The notes beneath the pieces are model-generated. The model was not told the origin of the DNA. It saw only the letters and a program-made list of their open reading frames with translations, and searched no databases. Of a DNA stretch of 64,000 nt, positions 48,379 to 58,386 are shown one piece after another. Position 1 is the stretch's first letter. The number at the start of each line of letters is the position of its first letter. The DNA comes from an uncultured Eubacteriales bacterium (GTDB taxonomy: Bacteria > Bacillota > Clostridia > Oscillospirales > CAG-272), in assembly GCA_934402395.1 (NCBI GenBank), contig CAKRTQ010000002.1:62001-126000 (forward strand). The letters run 5' to 3'. The translations under genes and the position numbers were made by a program.

Positions 48379-50244
48379 ATGACAAAAAGACTCTTAGCTG
48401 TGCTTCTCTGCATGGTCACACTTGCGACCATGCTTGTTTCCTGCCACGACTCTAAAATCGACGGCAAGGATAACAAGGGAGCGGAGATCACAATGTATCT
48501 CACAGACATGATCTATGATTTTGACCCCGCTGTTGCATACAACAACGCATCGGCACTCAAGATTTGCGCTCTTATGTTCGACACGCTCTTCGCGCTTGAC
48601 GCCAAGGGAAAGGTCGTGCCGTCCATTGTTGATAAATATACATACACCAAGGATGACAACAAGAAGGAATACACGCTTATGCTCTATTTCAAGAGCAACA
48701 ACGCCTGGTCCGACGGCACGCCCGTTTCCGCTCAGGATGCCGTGTATACATGGAAGCGTCTGCTTGATCCCGACTCAAGCTTCGAAGCTGCCTCCATGCT
48801 TTATGAGATCAAAAACGCGCGCCGTGCCAAAGAGGGCGATTGCTCGATCGATGACATCGGCATTTACGCGGTCGATGAGCTTGTTCTCGAGGTCAAATTT
48901 GAAAGAGACATCAATCTCAACGAATTTCTTGTCAATCTGACAAGCCTCGCCCTTGCTCCGCTGCGCGAGGATATCGTATCCCGTAACGAAGACTGGGCAA
49001 AGAAACCCGCCACGATCGCCTGCAGCGGTCCCTTCAAGCTTTACCGTATAAATTACGGTATGCAGGAGAATTCCACTCCCACTCTCTATCTCGAAAGAAA
49101 CCCCTACTACCGCCGCAATTACGAAAAAGATCATCTTGACAAATCGGTAACGCCTCACCGCATTATAGTTGACTTCTCCATGACTCCCGAAGAGCAGCTC
49201 GCGGCATTCAACGCAGGTGAAATATTCTACGTCGGCAATATTGCCCTTTCCGCAAGATCATCGTACAAGAACACCGCCAAGGTCGCAAACGGTCTTTCCA
49301 CTCATACATACTATCTCAACGAAAACGCCGATATAGCAAAAAAAGACGGCACTACCGAAAAGCTGTTCGCCAACAAGGAAGTGAGACTTGCCCTTTCGGC
49401 TGCCATCGACCGTCAGAAACTTGCAGACCTTGTTGTATTCGCGGAAGCAGCCACTGCTTTTGTTGCTCCCGGCGTGTTTGAGACTACAAACGCCAAAACA
49501 ACGTTCCGCAGCGTTGGCGGCAGCATTATTTCCGCAGCAGCAGATACCGCCGCTGCCTCAAGCCATCTGTCCGCTGCAGGTATCAATGCATCCGATTATT
49601 CATTTGCGATCTCCGTTCGTGCCGAAAATGAAGTCCACTGCGCGATCGCCGAGGCAGTTGCCGAGGCATGGAACGCTCTCGGATTCAACGTTACCGTTGA
49701 AAAGATCGCCGCTATTGTAAACGATGACATGTATAACGGTGAAATAGCGACCGATATCAATGATGATATTTTCAATGAGCGGCTCGCAGCCAACAAATTC
49801 GAGGTTATCGCGGTCGATGCATCGGCTTACTCGGCAAATGCATACTCTATGCTCGCTCCCTTCGCGTTTGCGTTCTCCGGTCAGAAGCTTGACATAGAAA
49901 AGCCCGATGGATCGTTTGATTACAACTATATTCTCAATCCCCACAAGACCGGCTACAACAGCGATGCTTACAATGCTCTGTTTGATCAGATCGCGGAGAC
50001 CACCGATTCCACAGCACGCGCCGAGCTCCTTCACAAAGCTGAAAAACAGCTTCTTGACGATATGCCTGTTATCCCTCTGATATTCAACCAGGATGCGTAT
50101 ATATGCTCCAAGAATCTCAGCCGTGTTGAAAGCAGCTACTACGGTTTCCGTATTTTCAACAAGACAAAACAGAAAAATTACACCAAGTACCTCACCACTT
50201 CATCTGTAAGCTCATCGACCACCGCAGCCGAAGAGGCTCAATGA
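48379..50244 (+). CDS. Peptide/oligopeptide-binding lipoprotein (OppA-like, family 5)
   Basis: A 621-residue lipoprotein with lipobox LVSC (Cys22). The family 5 fold is seen in LYFKSNNAWSDGTPVSAQDAVYTWKRLLDP (about 101-130), the usual OppA signature, and in the C-terminal YNALFDQIAETTD and MPVIPLIF. It is somewhat longer than typical OppA (~540). GAGGAGG precedes the ATG. No permease or ATPase genes adjoin it, and its own promoter and terminator make it monocistronic. Confidence 0.92.
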   Translation: MTKRLLAVLLCMVTLATMLVSCHDSKIDGKDNKGAEITMYLTDMIYDFDPAVAYNNASALKICALMFDTLFALDAKGKVVPSIVDKYTYTKDDNKKEYTLMLYFKSNNAWSDGTPVSAQDAVYTWKRLLDPDSSFEAASMLYEIKNARRAKEGDCSIDDIGIYAVDELVLEVKFERDINLNEFLVNLTSLALAPLREDIVSRNEDWAKKPATIACSGPFKLYRINYGMQENSTPTLYLERNPYYRRNYEKDHLDKSVTPHRIIVDFSMTPEEQLAAFNAGEIFYVGNIALSARSSYKNTAKVANGLSTHTYYLNENADIAKKDGTTEKLFANKEVRLALSAAIDRQKLADLVVFAEAATAFVAPGVFETTNAKTTFRSVGGSIISAAADTAAASSHLSAAGINASDYSFAISVRAENEVHCAIAEAVAEAWNALGFNVTVEKIAAIVNDDMYNGEIATDINDDIFNERLAANKFEVIAVDASAYSANAYSMLAPFAFAFSGQKLDIEKPDGSFDYNYILNPHKTGYNSDAYNALFDQIAETTDSTARAELLHKAEKQLLDDMPVIPLIFNQDAYICSKNLSRVESSYYGFRIFNKTKQKNYTKYLTTSSVSSSTTAAEEAQ

Positions 50245-50267
50245 TCTCACGGAAATAACAGATACCT

Positions 50268-50299
50268 AATGGGCTGTCGTGTTAACACGACAGCCCATT
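50268..50299. terminator. Perfect palindromic terminator AATGGGCTGTCGTGTT
   Basis: Two exact 16-bp arms with no loop bases, 24 bp after the OppA-like stop. It carries the GGGCTGT/ACAGCCC core seen at several terminators here. The 372-bp gap to 50617 otherwise holds only the promoter at 50482 and a ~100-nt leader. Confidence 0.8.
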
Positions 50300-50481
50300 C
50301 CTTATCTTCGGCAATAATACGGCGCGCCAAACTTTTGAAAGATCATCTTCTGCGAAGCGATTTTTTGACCGGTCGGCAATATTGGTTTCGCCTTTTTCCT
50401 CTTAACATCCACAACTCTTTGTCACTATGCACAAAAATACGCATTAATTTATATGCATTTTGCCGTAATTCCAAAAAACTA

Positions 50482-50510
50482 TTGACTTTTGAGCGTTCCG
50501 ATGATATAAT
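50482..50510 (+). promoter_or_regulatory. SigA-type promoter of the second binding protein
   Basis: TTGACT (50482-50487), 17-bp spacer ending in GATGA, TATAAT (50505-50510). Confidence 0.85.
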
Positions 50511-50616
50511 TTAAAAGTAACAAATCAACTTACGGTTTACATAAGCAGACTGTAAGCGGAGCGGTGCGACGCACCGGCTCCGAAAAAGCAAAAAAGAAAG
50601 GTTTGGTTTTCTGAAC

Positions 50617-52119
50617 ATGAAGACACGCTTTACTCGCTTCCTGGCAATGGCGTTTGCCGTCATGATGCTTGTATCCCTTGCATCCTGCGCAAAGCCCGGC
50701 GAATCCACCAGCACATCCACCGACCCCGTTGCATCCACGACCGCCGGTCCGGATGAAACGACTTCTCCCTATGTTGACGATGATATTCCCGACAACCTGA
50801 ACTTCAACAAGACCATCGGCGTTCTTGTATGGTCAGACGTTGAGCACTTCGAATTCAACGAAGAAATCGGTAAAGAAGCTTCTGTCAGCGACCTTGTCAT
50901 TTCCAAACTCAACTCCCGTCTCGGAAAAGTGCAGGAAAGACTCGGCATCACCATTGAATTCATTCCCATCCTCGGCAATGCCGACAACAACAAGACCTGG
51001 AACTCCTATGTCGAGCGCTCCCTCGGAGTTGATTTTTCATATGATGTTATAGCGGGATATTCTCTTTCAGTCGCTCAGAATGCCACATCGGGCTTCCTTT
51101 ACAATATGCTCAGCGATGAATGCCAGTACCTCAACTTTGAAAAGCCCTGGTGGTCCGAGCTTCTTGTAAAAGAAGCGACAGTCAAGGACAAACTTTTCTT
51201 TGCATCGGGCGATATTTCGAGAAACGCTCTTGAAATGATGTATGTCTGCTTTGTCAACACCAACCTGCTGAAGGATTACAACCTTGAAAATCCTCAGAAC
51301 TATGTTGCCACCGGCGAGTGGACCTATGACAAATTCATCAGCATGTGCTCCGGTCTTTACAAAGACCTTGACGCCAGCGGTACCAAGAACTGCTCCAGCA
51401 CCGAAGGCGACCAGTTCGGTTATATAACCTCCGGTATTCATGTCGACCCTTGGTTCTACGGATCCGGCGCGACCATTCTCGACAAGGATGCTGACGGCAA
51501 CCTTAAAATCGCAGACTCTTTCAAGGGTGAACGCGTTGTAAATACCGTCAATATGCTCAACCAGTTCCTCTACAACACAGATGACGGCATCTATACCTCA
51601 AGCGTGACTCACCAGCGCGCTTTCGGTCAGGGTCGCTCCCTCTTTATGATGGACCGTGCACGTGTTTCTCACAAGGTCCTCAAAGCCGACTACGAGATCG
51701 ACTATGTTGTTGTTCCCTGCCCCAAGTATGATAAAGACCAGGAAAAATACATCACCGTTATGGGTAACCCCTTCACCCTCTATGCGATCAGAAAAGACGC
51801 TCAGGATCCCACTGCTGCTTCCGCATTCATAGAATGCATGGCATCCGAGGGCTACCGTCAGATCACTCCCGCCGTCTTTGAGCTCCAGCTCAAGACAAGA
51901 TACGTCAACGATCCCATATCCGGTCAGATGTACGATATAATCCGCTCCAACCTTACCTACGACCTCGGTCGTATATTCACCTATCCTCTCGGCGGTTCTC
52001 AGAGCACTTTCAAGAATGCAATAAAGAACAACACCGCAAACTACGCGACCAGCGCCAAGATGTCTGCAAATCTCTTTGCGAAGAAACTGCCGGACATCAT
52101 GTCGGTTTACACTAATTAA
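50617..52119 (+). CDS. Extracellular solute-binding lipoprotein (family 1-like), orphan
   Basis: A 500-residue lipoprotein with lipobox LASC (Cys24) and a Ser/Thr-rich linker. It then has a binding fold with KPWWSELLVKEATVKDKLFF, GEWTYDKFISMCSGLYKD and VVPCPKYDKDQEKY, shared with the sugar-locus binding protein at 31114. Codon use is strongly biased (many GGC, AAC, CTC), suggesting high expression. The nearest ribosome-site-like sequence (GAAAGG) is 15 bp from the ATG, longer than usual. No transporter genes adjoin. Confidence 0.9.
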   Translation: MKTRFTRFLAMAFAVMMLVSLASCAKPGESTSTSTDPVASTTAGPDETTSPYVDDDIPDNLNFNKTIGVLVWSDVEHFEFNEEIGKEASVSDLVISKLNSRLGKVQERLGITIEFIPILGNADNNKTWNSYVERSLGVDFSYDVIAGYSLSVAQNATSGFLYNMLSDECQYLNFEKPWWSELLVKEATVKDKLFFASGDISRNALEMMYVCFVNTNLLKDYNLENPQNYVATGEWTYDKFISMCSGLYKDLDASGTKNCSSTEGDQFGYITSGIHVDPWFYGSGATILDKDADGNLKIADSFKGERVVNTVNMLNQFLYNTDDGIYTSSVTHQRAFGQGRSLFMMDRARVSHKVLKADYEIDYVVVPCPKYDKDQEKYITVMGNPFTLYAIRKDAQDPTAASAFIECMASEGYRQITPAVFELQLKTRYVNDPISGQMYDIIRSNLTYDLGRIFTYPLGGSQSTFKNAIKNNTANYATSAKMSANLFAKKLPDIMSVYTN

Positions 52120-52132
52120 AAACAATAGCAAT

Positions 52133-52180
52133 AATAGTTTTAGGCTGCCGTGCAAAAAGCGCGGCAGCCTAAAACTATTC
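52133..52180 (+). terminator. Terminator after the solute-binding protein gene
   Basis: AATAGTTTTAGGCTGCCG pairs with CGGCAGCCTAAAACTATT around a short loop, giving a near-perfect stem of about 20 bp. A weaker GGGCTG/CAGCCC pair follows at 52189-52217. Confidence 0.8.
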
Positions 52181-52309
52181 TGTTGAAAGGGGCTGCCGCA
52201 GTATCGTGCAACAGCCCAACAGCAGCGCCCCGGTGGTTTGCGCCGAGACCAATGCCGGAGTGGTGCCGCGAGTTTTTTGACACCCCATCCAACATATATT
52301 TCCGTTAAC

Positions 52310-54094
52310 TCAGGCGCCTTCGACCGATTTGAACTGTGAACCGTAAAGCCCAGCGTAGAAGCCTCCCGCGCTCATAAGCTCATCATGCGTTCCGCGTTCA
52401 ATTATTTTGCCGTCCTTCATAACGAGTATCATATCGGCATTTTTGATCGTATTGAGCCGATGCGCGACGATGAATGACGTACGCCCGCGCATAAGCTCGG
52501 CAAACGCTTTTTGTATCTTGATCTCAGTACGTGTGTCGATAGACGAAGTCGCCTCATCGAGTATAAGCATCGGCGGAAGAGCCAGCATGACGCGCGATAT
52601 ACAAAGAAGCTGTTTCTGCCCCTGAGAGAGCTGTCCTCCATCCTCGCTGAGTACCGTATCATAACCGTTTGGCAAGCGTTTTATAAATGAATGCGCGTGA
52701 GAAGCGCGCGCCGCCGCTTCGATCTCCGCATCGGTTGCATCCGGCTTTCCCATAGCAATGTTTTCACGCACGGTCCCGGTTTTCAGCCATGTGTCCTGAA
52801 GAACCATTCCGAACGAAGCGCGCAGGCTGCCGCGTGTTATCTCGCGTATGCTTCTGCCGTCAATTGTAATGTCACCGCCGTTCGTCTCATAAAATCTCAT
52901 AAAAAGGTTTATAAGAGTGGTTTTTCCGCATCCGGTGGGACCGACCACAGCGACACGCATACCCGGTTTAACGTCAAAGTCGATACCAGACATGAACGGG
53001 CGGTCTGTGTAAGAGAACGACACGTCGGATGCGACAACGCTTCCCTTCACCCCGGCGGGATCAATTGCCACAGCTGTTGGAAGATCATCGGGTTCATCGG
53101 GTGTGTCAAGAAGCTCAAATACACGCGCGGCACTTGCAAGCGAGCTCTGAAGCTCGGCAATAACGTCCGAAAGCTCATTGAAAGGCTTGGCGTAGTTATG
53201 CGCATAATAAAGGAGCGTAGATATCTGCCCCGCAGTGACAAGCGGATTCGCCACCGCCATAAGTCCACCGGCAAGTGCGACGCCGCAATAAACAAGAGAA
53301 TTGACAAACCGGGTCGACGGATTGGTTATCGACGAATAGAACACCGCACGCGTTGCGGTCTTACGGTATTCTTCGTTAAGCTTATCAAAGTCGGATGCTA
53401 TCGCATCCTCACGCGAATACGCCTTCACAACGGCACCTCCCGAAACGCTTTCGTCTATCACCGCAGTCTGTCTTGCCGCCAGTGTGGACTGCTCATGGAA
53501 GAGCGTGAAGGTCCGTTTTGAAATAAACGCAGCCACAAGCATCGAGAGAGGCGTCAGGAGCGCGACAACGAGCGCGACCTTATAATTTATCATTATCATG
53601 AAAACAAGCGTAACGACGATCGAGAGAACACTGGAGTAAAGCTCTGTGATTCCGGTGACAAGTCCCTCGGACATTCTGTCAACGTCAGCGATCATTCTGC
53701 TGAGCGTATCGCCCGTTCTGTGCGAATCAAGATACGAAAGTGGCAGCTTTTCTATCTTTCGGATGCAGTCGGAACGGATATCGCGCGTTACCGCGGCTCC
53801 GAGGCGCAGTCCGGCAAGACGCACGAGCCAGTCAAACAGCGCACTGAGCACAGCGAGAAGCGGGATCAGTGTGAGAATTTTTAATATCCCCGCCATATCA
53901 ACGTTTCCTTTGCCGACAGCAAGGTCAATGGCGTCTCCCACAAGCACGGGAATAAAGTGCGCGGCGACTATTGATATGCCGGCGAGTACGAACGCTCCTG
54001 CCGCCACGGGGATCAGCGGTTTGCAATATTTAAGCAATCTCGCCAAAGCGCGCCGACGCGCCTCGGGCGGGAGTTTTTCTTTTTTCTTAGCCAT
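52310..54094 (-). CDS. Heterodimeric ABC exporter subunit with canonical Walker B
   Basis: The 594-residue protein has six membrane helices (about 25-330) and an ATPase domain (about 345-590). Walker A is VGPTGCGKTT, Walker B LILDEATSSIDTRTE with the catalytic Glu, H-loop VAHRLNT, and signature QLSQGQKQ instead of LSGGQ. Its partner gene upstream overlaps by 8 bp. In such pairs (LmrCD, BmrCD, TM287/288) this subunit supplies the active site together with the partner's signature. Probably exports drugs or lipids. Confidence 0.92.
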   Translation of the reverse strand: MAKKKEKLPPEARRRALARLLKYCKPLIPVAAGAFVLAGISIVAAHFIPVLVGDAIDLAVGKGNVDMAGILKILTLIPLLAVLSALFDWLVRLAGLRLGAAVTRDIRSDCIRKIEKLPLSYLDSHRTGDTLSRMIADVDRMSEGLVTGITELYSSVLSIVVTLVFMIMINYKVALVVALLTPLSMLVAAFISKRTFTLFHEQSTLAARQTAVIDESVSGGAVVKAYSREDAIASDFDKLNEEYRKTATRAVFYSSITNPSTRFVNSLVYCGVALAGGLMAVANPLVTAGQISTLLYYAHNYAKPFNELSDVIAELQSSLASAARVFELLDTPDEPDDLPTAVAIDPAGVKGSVVASDVSFSYTDRPFMSGIDFDVKPGMRVAVVGPTGCGKTTLINLFMRFYETNGGDITIDGRSIREITRGSLRASFGMVLQDTWLKTGTVRENIAMGKPDATDAEIEAAARASHAHSFIKRLPNGYDTVLSEDGGQLSQGQKQLLCISRVMLALPPMLILDEATSSIDTRTEIKIQKAFAELMRGRTSFIVAHRLNTIKNADMILVMKDGKIIERGTHDELMSAGGFYAGLYGSQFKSVEGA

Positions 54095-55847
54095 TTGCGC
54101 TCACCTCCCCGGCAGTTATGTCATCACCGCCGTACTGCGACATATATATTTCACGGTAAACCTCACAGTTTTTAAGAAGCTCATCGTGCGTTCCGATACC
54201 TACGGCTCTGCCGTCGTCAAGAACAATTATCCTGTCGGCGTTCATGACCGACGCAGGACGTTGTGTGACGATAAAGGTTGCGGGGTGATAATCGGAATTT
54301 GCAATATTGCTTCTCAGTTTGAGGTCTGTTGCATAGTCAAGAGCCGAAAAGCTGTCATCAAGGATCAGAATGCGCGGCTTTCGGATAAGCGCGCGGGCAA
54401 TGGTAAGACGTTGACGCTGACCGCCGGAAAAGTTTCTTCCGCCCTGCTCCACCGGCGCATCGAATGCCGCCTTTCCGGGGCTTTTCTGATCAACGAAATC
54501 CACGGCGCATGCCTCATCAAGCGCGCGGCGCATATCATCGTCCGACGCGTCCGGCTTGCCCCAAAGAAGATTGCTTCTGACCGTTCCCGTAAACATCAGC
54601 GCAGCCTGCGGAACAATAGCTATTTTACCACGAAGAGCGCGGGGAGCATACTCGACGGAATCGACGCCGTCTATCAGTATTTTACCTGCGGTGGGGTCAT
54701 AAAAGCGCGGAATGAGGTTGATCAGCGTTGATTTGCCGGATCCTGTGCCGCCGAGGATTCCGACTGTTTCTCCGGGCATTACACGGAACGACAGATCATC
54801 AAGTGAATCCGCTCCCGCACCGCGATAGGCAAATGAGACTCCGCGGAATTCAACCGCAGGTGCTCCGGTGACCGCTGCGGGACAGGGCTCGGTGGAACTG
54901 TCCTCGGCGGGAAGCTCAAGTGCAGCAGAGATCCTCTTCGCACACGCCGCCGCCCGGGAAAGCGTAACGATAAGGTTGGCGAGCTTGACCAGCTCGGTGA
55001 GTATCTGCGCCATGTAATTGTAAAGTGCGATAAGCTCACCCTGAGTCAGTCTGCCGGAATCGACAGCCGGTGCGCCGCTTTTTACAAGAAGGATTATTCC
55101 TATGTTAACGATAACATAAGTGAGCGGATTGAGCAATGCCGATATTCTTCCGGCAAAGAGAGTCTGACGGGTATAATCGGCATTCTGAGCGTCAAAATGC
55201 TCGGTTTCTTCCTTTTCATGACGGAAGGCGCGGATAACACGCGTTCCGCGCAGGTTGTCGCGCGCGATCCGGGTCAGTCCGTCAAGCTTTGACTGCACTT
55301 TGGAATACAGCGTAATGCCGGACAGTATGAGTGCAAATATCACGGCAGCAAGCACCGGGACCAGCCCGCAGAAGATAAGCGCGAGTTTTTTATCCACGGT
55401 AAATGCCATGATGACCGATCCGAACACAATGAAAGGCGAACGCAAAAGAAGTCGCAGCCCGAGGTTGACACCGCTCTGAAGCTTGTCCGCATCTGCGGTG
55501 AGGCGGGTCACAAGCGATGAGGCACCTGCGGCGTCCGCTTCCGAGCGCGGGAGCGCCATCGTATGAGCAAACAGCTCGCGGCGGACACGGCTGGCAAATC
55601 CGACAGAGGCTCTCGCCGAAAAATACTGCGCCGTTATCGAAAAAGCAAGTCCGATGGCACCGAGAAGCGCCATAAGCCCGCATGAACGCAGAATGCTTGA
55701 GCTGTCACCCGAGCTGACACCGTTGTCGATTATATCCTTTACGATCAACGGGATCATCAGCTCGAGCAACGCTTCAAGCAATTTAAAGAGCGGAGAAAGC
55801 ACGCAGTCGCGTCCATATCCCCGCATATAAACCCATAGTTTTTTCAT
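54087..55847 (-). CDS. Heterodimeric ABC exporter subunit with degenerate ATP site
   Basis: A 586-residue exporter half with six membrane helices (about 15-310). Walker A is GGTGSGKST and signature NFSGGQRQR, but Walker B reads LILDDSFSALD (Asp for the catalytic Glu) and the H-loop reads VTQRPAS (Gln for His). Both changes are the known signs of a non-hydrolytic site in asymmetric exporters. First gene of the two-gene operon. Confidence 0.92.
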   Translation of the reverse strand: MKKLWVYMRGYGRDCVLSPLFKLLEALLELMIPLIVKDIIDNGVSSGDSSSILRSCGLMALLGAIGLAFSITAQYFSARASVGFASRVRRELFAHTMALPRSEADAAGASSLVTRLTADADKLQSGVNLGLRLLLRSPFIVFGSVIMAFTVDKKLALIFCGLVPVLAAVIFALILSGITLYSKVQSKLDGLTRIARDNLRGTRVIRAFRHEKEETEHFDAQNADYTRQTLFAGRISALLNPLTYVIVNIGIILLVKSGAPAVDSGRLTQGELIALYNYMAQILTELVKLANLIVTLSRAAACAKRISAALELPAEDSSTEPCPAAVTGAPAVEFRGVSFAYRGAGADSLDDLSFRVMPGETVGILGGTGSGKSTLINLIPRFYDPTAGKILIDGVDSVEYAPRALRGKIAIVPQAALMFTGTVRSNLLWGKPDASDDDMRRALDEACAVDFVDQKSPGKAAFDAPVEQGGRNFSGGQRQRLTIARALIRKPRILILDDSFSALDYATDLKLRSNIANSDYHPATFIVTQRPASVMNADRIIVLDDGRAVGIGTHDELLKNCEVYREIYMSQYGGDDITAGEVSANG

Positions 55848-55890
55848 TTTTATTCTCCTCCAAAGACGGAACGCCGGTAATACGGGTGAT

Positions 55891-55919
55891 ATTATATCAT
55901 ATTAATATAGATTAATCAA
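55891..55919 (-). promoter_or_regulatory. SigA-type promoter of the ABC exporter operon
   Basis: On the minus strand: TTGATT (55919-55914), 17-bp spacer ending in ATGA, TATAAT (55896-55891), 44 bp upstream of the start. Confidence 0.82.
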
Positions 55920-55958
55920 TAGCTTTTTGCTTTTACGGCAAGAATATTGATTCACATC

Positions 55959-55987
55959 TTGACAAAACACGCCCACAGAGTTAAAAT
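55959..55987 (+). promoter_or_regulatory. SigA-type promoter of the GH10-like lipoprotein
   Basis: TTGACA (55959-55964), 17-bp spacer, TAAAAT (55982-55987), 63 bp before the ATG. Confidence 0.82.
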
Positions 55988-56050
55988 ATATAATGTACTT
56001 TTATGCCGTGACGGATCGTGCGGCAAACAACCCGAAAGGTCATTTGCAAA

Positions 56051-57586
56051 ATGAATAAAACAGCAAGACTTCTCTGCGCCGTAATGGCGCTCATCACCAT
56101 TCTTACAGCATTCGGATGCGTCACACGACCGACACCGCCCGATGTCACAGATACAAATGCACCTGAAGAGCGTGCCACATCTGCCGATGAAGCCGTGACT
56201 GCCGTTCCGGACACTCAAAGAACATCCGTAACGACGAATGCGCCCGAATCGACCCCAGCACCGGAAACGACCAAAGCGCAGGAAACAACAAAAGTCCCGG
56301 AAACGGCCAAGGCACCAGAGACGCCCAAGGCACCGGAGACAACAAAGACACCCGAAACAACTAAAGCCCCTGAAACAACAAAGAAAGAGGAGACAACGGA
56401 AATGCCCGGACCGGCAGACCCTACCGTACTTAATTACAGCGATAAAAAATGCATGTGGCTGTCCCAGTTTGACCTGAATAAGGTCTATTCTGCCGGAGGA
56501 AAACAGCGTAATCGCGCCCAGTTTGAAAAATACATAAAAAAAATAATCGCAAACGTTAAAGACAATGGTATAAACACAATAATCGTACAGGTACGTCCCT
56601 ACGCCGACAGTATGTACCCATCCGATGTTTACCCGATGTCGTCTTATGTTGTCGGAGCGTACGGAAATAACGCGGACTACGATGCATTCGACATAATCAT
56701 CAGAGAGGGGCACGCAGCCGGGCTTTCGGTACACGCATGGATAAACCCGATGCGGGCAATGCTTGTAAAAGAGATCACCAAGGTCCCCGCAAAATATAAA
56801 ATTCGCGAATGGTACGACGACGCTTCAAAGCGCGGCAAATACCTTGTCACCGTGTCCGACCGTGTGTACCTCAACCCCGCCTACCCTGAGGTAAGACAGC
56901 TTATAATCGACGGCGCCGCCGAAATACTCGCGCGCTATGCCGTTGACGGACTTCATATGGATGACTATTTCTACCCGACACAGAGCACATCCTTTGACTC
57001 TGCCGCATACTCCGAATACAAAAAGAACGGCGGGAAGCTGTCGCTTGCCGATTACAGACGCGACTGTCTCTCGCAGCTCGTCGGTGGACTTTACAGCACT
57101 GTAAAAAAAGCCAACAGCAATGTGCTGTTCGGCATCAGTCCTGCGGGAAACATCGGGACCGTCTATGAAAAGCAGTACGCCGATGTTTATCTCTGGTGCT
57201 CGAAGGAGAGTTACATCGACTACATCTGTCCGCAGGTGTATTTCGGCCTTGAGCATCAGACATTCGACTTCAAAAAAGTTTCAGACACGTTTGCCGGAAT
57301 TATTAAGACCGATTCCGTTGAGCTGATAATAGGCATGACGCTCGGCAAAGCAAAATCCGGGACCGACCAGTATGCCGGTACCGGAAAGAACGAGTGGAAG
57401 AAAAACAAGGACGTACTCGTTCGATGCCTCGAATACACAAAGTCGGTAAAAAGATGCAGCGGTGTTGCGTATTTCTGCTACCAGTACTTCTACGATCCTA
57501 TAAGTGGCGCGTCTGTAAGCGAAACCAAAGCGGAGCGTGATAAATTCGTACCGCTTCTCAAAACGATCACGTGGAGCAACCGATAA
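56051..57586 (+). CDS. GH10-like (GHL10/DUF187) surface lipoprotein
   Basis: A 511-residue lipoprotein: lipobox LTAFGC (Cys23), then a ~90-residue Pro/Glu/Thr/Lys linker with repeated PETTKA units, then a glycosyl-hydrolase-like barrel. The barrel shows MWLSQFDLN, NTIIVQVRPYADSMYPS (about 175-190), VHAWINPMRA, VDGLHMDDYFYP (about 300-311, acidic cluster) and YIDYICPQVYFG. These are the hallmarks of the GHL10 family, which acts on cell-wall or extracellular glycans. The start at 56051 is chosen for the signal peptide. Confidence 0.9.
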   Translation: MNKTARLLCAVMALITILTAFGCVTRPTPPDVTDTNAPEERATSADEAVTAVPDTQRTSVTTNAPESTPAPETTKAQETTKVPETAKAPETPKAPETTKTPETTKAPETTKKEETTEMPGPADPTVLNYSDKKCMWLSQFDLNKVYSAGGKQRNRAQFEKYIKKIIANVKDNGINTIIVQVRPYADSMYPSDVYPMSSYVVGAYGNNADYDAFDIIIREGHAAGLSVHAWINPMRAMLVKEITKVPAKYKIREWYDDASKRGKYLVTVSDRVYLNPAYPEVRQLIIDGAAEILARYAVDGLHMDDYFYPTQSTSFDSAAYSEYKKNGGKLSLADYRRDCLSQLVGGLYSTVKKANSNVLFGISPAGNIGTVYEKQYADVYLWCSKESYIDYICPQVYFGLEHQTFDFKKVSDTFAGIIKTDSVELIIGMTLGKAKSGTDQYAGTGKNEWKKNKDVLVRCLEYTKSVKRCSGVAYFCYQYFYDPISGASVSETKAERDKFVPLLKTITWSNR

Positions 57587-57627
57587 AATATCACAAGGAA
57601 GCCAAAAAGAAAGGAAATCACCCGAAA

Positions 57628-58386
57628 ATGCTTGAACTCAGACACATAAGCTTTGAAGCGGATGATGCCGGAAGTAACGGAAATCAGACGCGAGAGATCC
57701 TTCACGACATAAATCTGACAATTGACGAGAGATTTGTCGCAATAACAGGTCCCAACGGCGGCGGAAAGTCCACTCTCGCCAAAATAATCGCCGGAATCTA
57801 CGTTCCGACTTCCGGCAGTATACTGCTCGACGGGAAAGACATCACTTCCCTTTCGGTCACCGAACGTGCCCGCGCGGGGATCAGTTACGCATTCCAACAG
57901 CCCGTGAGATTCAAGGGACTGCGCGTCCGCGATATACTCGACCTTGCGTCGGGCAAGAAAAACAACATCGATGAGTCCTGCCGTTACCTCTCGGAGGTAG
58001 GACTTTGCGCCCGCGATTACATCGACCGCGAGCTGAACGCCAGCCTTTCCGGCGGCGAGCTGAAGCGCATTGAGATAGCCACGATACTCGCGAGAGGCAC
58101 AAAGCTTTCGATATTTGACGAACCCGAGGCGGGTATCGACCTATGGAGCTTCCAGAACCTCATACGCGTGTTTGAAAAAATGTACGAGACCACACGCGGC
58201 AATATAATAATAATCAGCCACCAGGAACGCATTCTCAACATTGCCGATACGATAGTCGTGCTGCGCGGGGGAAAGCTCGATGCTGTCGGACCGCGCGATA
58301 AGATCCTGCCCGGCATTCTGAATTCCACCGCCGCAGGCGGTCCGTGCCGCGTACTGACAGACAGAGTCGAGGGGGTAAAGATATGA
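57628..58386 (+). CDS. sufC: SufC-type ABC ATPase of a minimal Suf/SMS Fe-S assembly system
   Basis: The ATG at 57628 gives 252 residues. Walker A is GPNGGGKST, signature SLSGGELKRIEIATILARG, and Walker B IFDEPEAGIDLWSF. The GELKRIEIA form of the signature and DEPEAGID are typical of SufC rather than transport ATPases. It overlaps the SufB-like gene by 4 bp (ATGA). No sufS, sufU or sufD follows, so this is the two-gene SufC-SufB (SMS-type) layout found in many strict anaerobes. Confidence 0.9.
   Translation: MLELRHISFEADDAGSNGNQTREILHDINLTIDERFVAITGPNGGGKSTLAKIIAGIYVPTSGSILLDGKDITSLSVTERARAGISYAFQQPVRFKGLRVRDILDLASGKKNNIDESCRYLSEVGLCARDYIDRELNASLSGGELKRIEIATILARGTKLSIFDEPEAGIDLWSFQNLIRVFEKMYETTRGNIIIISHQERILNIADTIVVLRGGKLDAVGPRDKILPGILNSTAAGGPCRVLTDRVEGVKI

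Noticed and set aside
56238..56477. Arg/Gln-rich small ORF
   Set aside because: It is the alternative frame of the PETTKA linker of the GH10-like lipoprotein.
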